Shown piece after piece: positions 6,945-8,949 of a DNA stretch of 8,949 nucleotides. The stretch comes from Acidobacteriaceae bacterium (lineage in GTDB: Bacteria > Acidobacteriota > Terriglobia > Terriglobales > Acidobacteriaceae): NCBI GenBank assembly GCA_003166055.1, contig PMWR01000428.1, forward strand, positions 130 to 9,078. The letters are read 5' to 3'. Position 1 is the stretch's first letter. Every line of letters begins with the position of its first letter. The notes beneath the pieces were generated by a model. It ran no database searches and was not told the DNA's origin. It saw nothing but the letters and a program-made list of their open reading frames with translations. A program made the position numbers and the translations under genes.

Positions 6945-8150
6945 ATGCGGTTTTCGCAGAGGACGGACTGGAACACGGATGAAAGCGAGCTTGCGCGGGC
7001 GCATCGGCTTCGCGCTGAGGCCGGCCTCCCGATAGCGGACCTGACCGCATCCAATCCGACGCGCTGCGGATTTGCTTATACCCCGAGCTTGCTGGCGGCC
7101 CTGGCCGATCCGCACGCGTTAGACTACGACCCTCAACCGAAGGGCAGCTTGCGCGCACGCGAGGCGGTTTGCGGGTACTATGCCGACCACGGCGTCGCGG
7201 TCGATGCGGAGCAGGTTGTGCTGACCACCAGCACCAGCGAAGCCTACAGCTACCTTTTCCGGCTGCTTTGCGATCCGGGAAACGAGATTGTCGTACCGCA
7301 GCCGGGATATCCGCTGTTCGACTTCCTCGCGGGGCTGGACGATGTCCGGCTGAAGGCGGCGCCGCTGGTTTACGACCAAGGCTGGCAGATCGATCCGGAG
7401 GGGTTTCGCAGGGCCATTACGCCGAAGACGCGGGCCATTGTGCTGGTGCACCCGAACAATCCAACCGGGCATTTTACGAAGGGGTGGGAAGTCGAGGAAC
7501 TGGCGCAGATTTGCCGTGAGCACGATCTTGCGCTGATTGTCGACGAGGTCTTTCTGGATTACGGAATGGGCGGGCAGGGAATTGGCGAGCGGGGCCGGAG
7601 TTTCGCATCCGGATTCGATGGAGCGCTGGAGGGAGTTCCGCTCTTCGTGGTGAGCGGGCTGAGCAAGATAGCCGGATTGCCGCAGATGAAGGCGGCGTGG
7701 ATTGTGGCGGGCGGAGCGGCGCAAGCGGCTCTTGGGCGGCTCGAGGTGATCGCAGACACGTTTCTTTCAAGCAATGCGCCTGTGCAGTGCGCGCTGCCAG
7801 AATGGCTGGCAGGCCGTCGAGAGATTCAGGAACAGATTCGGGAGCGCGTGAGCGGGAATCTGGCGGAACTCGACAGACTACGAGGACGACTGCCGTCGGT
7901 GAGCCGGCTCGAGGTCGAGGGTGGCTGGTATGCGATGCTGCGGATTCCTGCGCTCGATCCCGACGAGCAAACGGTCCTGGCGCTGCTTGAGCTTGGAGTC
8001 TGGGTCCATCCCGGATACTTTTTCGGGATGGAAGAGTCGGGTTGGCTGGTGATCAGCCTGCTTAGTCCGGCGCAGGAATTCAGCGAGGGAGTAAACCTTC
8101 TTATTGACTATCTGGAGAAGAATCAGGGCAGTAATATGGTCGCTCTTTAA
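6945..8150 (+). CDS. Fold-type I PLP-dependent aminotransferase (class I/II)
   Basis: Cytoplasmic pyridoxal-phosphate enzyme of the aspartate aminotransferase superfamily, 401 residues from ATG 6945. Visible motifs are the N-terminal substrate loop SNPTRCGF (36-43), YDPQPKGSLRAREAV, the phosphate-side STSEAYS, HPNNPTG (169-175) with the PLP-contacting Asn, DEVFLDYG (200-207) with Asp200 and Tyr206, and the Schiff-base Lys241 in SGLSKIAGLPQMK. The usual class I C-terminal carboxylate-binding Arg is not seen: the segment that normally ends in an Arg-containing strand reads WLVISLLSP. The amino donor and product are therefore uncertain. Alanine/aspartate-type transamination and a more divergent amine or C-S lyase reaction both remain possible. 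ATG 6945 was preferred to an in-frame TTG at 6909 because the TTG extension has no SD and adds atypical residues. The gene is divergent from the HAD gene and convergent with the MBL hydrolase, so it is probably monocistronic. Confidence 0.93.
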   Translation: MRFSQRTDWNTDESELARAHRLRAEAGLPIADLTASNPTRCGFAYTPSLLAALADPHALDYDPQPKGSLRAREAVCGYYADHGVAVDAEQVVLTTSTSEAYSYLFRLLCDPGNEIVVPQPGYPLFDFLAGLDDVRLKAAPLVYDQGWQIDPEGFRRAITPKTRAIVLVHPNNPTGHFTKGWEVEELAQICREHDLALIVDEVFLDYGMGGQGIGERGRSFASGFDGALEGVPLFVVSGLSKIAGLPQMKAAWIVAGGAAQAALGRLEVIADTFLSSNAPVQCALPEWLAGRREIQEQIRERVSGNLAELDRLRGRLPSVSRLEVEGGWYAMLRIPALDPDEQTVLALLELGVWVHPGYFFGMEESGWLVISLLSPAQEFSEGVNLLIDYLEKNQGSNMVAL

Positions 8151-8235
8151 TTGGAAGTATTACTTTAGATTAATTTTCCAATCAATTGAAATTAAACATG
8201 TTCAAGCGAATGATTTGTTATGTGAATTAGCTAAG
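8146..8235. other. AT-rich convergent intergenic patch with overlapping inverted repeats
   Basis: By hand count about a quarter of these bases are G or C, far below the surrounding genes. Two alternative stems can form: ATTGGAA (8150-8156) with TTCCAAT (8176-8182), and TTAATTT (8170-8176) with AAATTAA (8189-8195). They share bases, so they exclude one another. The patch starts inside the last codons of the aminotransferase and reaches into the last codons of the MBL gene. It may serve as a loose bidirectional terminator, though no clear T-run follows a GC-rich stem. Confidence 0.55.
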
Positions 8236-8856
8236 GAACGGGTTTCGCCTGCGTTCGGCGCCGATGGTGGTGGAGGGCCCGTGGCCGGGGACGACGTTGG
8301 TCTCGTCGGGCAGGGCCAGCAGACGGGTGTGAATGGAATCGAGAATCTGATAAGAGTCGCCGCCGGGGAGGTCGGTGCGGCCGATGCTGCCGGCGAAAAG
8401 AGTGTCGCCGGCTATGACCATCTTGAGCGGGACGAAGTGGAGACAGATGGAGCCTTGCGTGTGGCCGGGGGTATGGAGGACGTGGGCGGGATAGTGTTCG
8501 AGGCCGACCACCAGGCCGTCGTCGAGGCTCTCGTCGGGCGGGGCTGTTTCGGGGACGGGACCGCCTCCGATCCAGGCAGTCTGCTGGTCCATCATGGCGA
8601 GCAGGGGAAGGTCGCTTTCGTTGAGCAGGATGGGTGCGCCGGTGAGGCGCTTGAGCTTGAGCGCTCCGCCGACGTGGTCGATGTGCGCGTGGGTGATGAG
8701 GATCTGCTTGAGCTTGAGGCCGCTGGCGTTTAGGCGGCGGGCTATGCGGCCGATCTCGTCGCCGGGATCGATGACGATGGCCTCGCGAGTCTCCTCGTCA
8801 CCCAGGATGGTGCAGTTGCAATGCAGCGGGCCTACGGGAAAGGTTTCGAGGATCAT
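8227..8856 (-). CDS. MBL-fold metallo-hydrolase, glyoxalase II-like (YcbL type)
   Basis: Cytoplasmic metallo-beta-lactamase-fold hydrolase of 209 residues, the size of the short YcbL-type glyoxalase II relatives that lack the C-terminal helical domain of GloB. The metal ligands are complete: THAHIDH (His56, His58, Asp60, His61), His132 in HTPGHTQGS, Asp151 in GDTLF and His192 in VVPGHGPSTT. The GDTLFAGSIGRTDLPGGD block (150-167) and the terminal TTIGAERRRNPFL are typical of this subfamily. It probably hydrolyses a thioester such as S-lactoylglutathione or another thiol ester; the physiological substrate of this group is poorly settled. The start is ATG 8856 with only a weak GGAT before it. 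A TAAAAT box 6 bases upstream could give a nearly leaderless mRNA. It converges on the aminotransferase with a 76-base gap. Confidence 0.96.
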   Translation of the reverse strand: MILETFPVGPLHCNCTILGDEETREAIVIDPGDEIGRIARRLNASGLKLKQILITHAHIDHVGGALKLKRLTGAPILLNESDLPLLAMMDQQTAWIGGGPVPETAPPDESLDDGLVVGLEHYPAHVLHTPGHTQGSICLHFVPLKMVIAGDTLFAGSIGRTDLPGGDSYQILDSIHTRLLALPDETNVVPGHGPSTTIGAERRRNPFLS

Positions 8857-8862
8857 GAATCC

Positions 8863-8868
8863 ATTTTA
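8863..8868 (-). promoter_or_regulatory. Possible -10 box (TAAAAT) of the MBL hydrolase gene
   Basis: On the minus strand TAAAAT matches the TATAAT consensus at five of six positions and ends 6 bases before the ATG at 8856. Transcription would start at or next to the start codon. No matching -35 hexamer is seen at 16-18 bases upstream, so the call is weak. Confidence 0.3.
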
Positions 8869-8920
8869 GTGTCCCGTCTCCAAAGTTCGTGCCATAAATC
8901 CCGAAGTGCAACCGCAGGTC

Positions 8921-8940
8921 CCCTTCGACTACGCTCAGGG
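8921..8940. repeat. Dispersed-repeat candidate CCCTTCGACTACGCTCAGGG
   Basis: The 20 bases form an imperfect palindrome (CCCT and AGGG ends with inner CG pairs). They match a short motif that I recall recurring many times in intergenic DNA of several bacterial phyla, including Acidobacteriota. Only one copy is in the window. It lies upstream of the MBL gene and is followed by only 9 bases before the window ends. Confidence 0.5.
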
Positions 8941-8949
8941 CAGGCTTTC

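Noticed and set aside
6565..7158. A 197-codon minus-strand frame across the HAD/aminotransferase gap.
   Set aside because: It overlaps the starts of two well-supported genes and includes the hairpin repeat; its composition is that of a shadow frame.
8104..8733. A 209-codon plus-strand open frame opposite the MBL hydrolase.
   Set aside because: It overlaps the aminotransferase end and runs antisense to a gene with every MBL metal ligand. It has no recognisable domain or SD.
1..8949. A novel multi-gene defence, mobile or biosynthetic system.
   Set aside because: All seven genes fall in known families. Apart from the GH78-rhaT pair they are on alternating strands with no shared operon, and there is no integrase, transposase, repeat-spacer array or effector.

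Overview
The window looks like chromosomal DNA of a free-living, GC-rich Gram-negative bacterium, most likely an Acidobacteriota soil species. This is inferred from the mix of genes (a secreted GH78 rhamnosidase next to a RhaT permease, and an outer-membrane PagL-like protein), the frequent TTG starts, and interspersed palindromic and low-complexity repeats of a type I associate with that phylum. No rRNA or other taxonomic marker is present, so the assignment is tentative.

Layout. Bases 1-293 (minus) hold the N-terminal half of an RdgB/HAM1 nucleotide pyrophosphatase, cut by the window edge. A divergent intergenic region (294-489) follows; it contains 11 tandem copies of an 8-bp unit (318-405). 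Bases 490-3825 (plus) encode a large exported GH78 alpha-L-rhamnosidase. After 42 bases comes rhaT, an L-rhamnose/H+ symporter (3868-5022). A PagL-like lipid A deacylase (about 5202-6026) lies on the same strand. Then, convergent on the minus strand, comes a HAD phosphatase (6081-6710). A 234-bp divergent region with a strong hairpin (6820-6864) leads to a fold-type I PLP aminotransferase (6945-8150, plus). That gene converges through an AT-rich patch on a glyoxalase II-like MBL-fold hydrolase (8227-8856, minus). The window ends in what looks like a dispersed repeat (8921-8940).

How the genes work together. The only clear functional unit is GH78 plus rhaT: rhamnose would be released from glycans outside the cytoplasm and imported with protons. 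No rhamnose isomerase, kinase, aldolase or regulator is in view. The other genes are single housekeeping or envelope genes (nucleotide-pool sanitation, lipid A modification, sugar-phosphate or similar phosphatase, amino-acid metabolism, thioester or aldehyde detoxification) with no evident common pathway.

I see no RNA gene, CRISPR array, insertion sequence, prophage or toxin-antitoxin module, and no convincing new multi-gene system. The points most worth a second look are non-coding: the 8-bp tandem array, the 6820-6864 hairpin, the 15-bp periodic palindrome at 6046-6081, the AT-rich patch and the terminal repeat.
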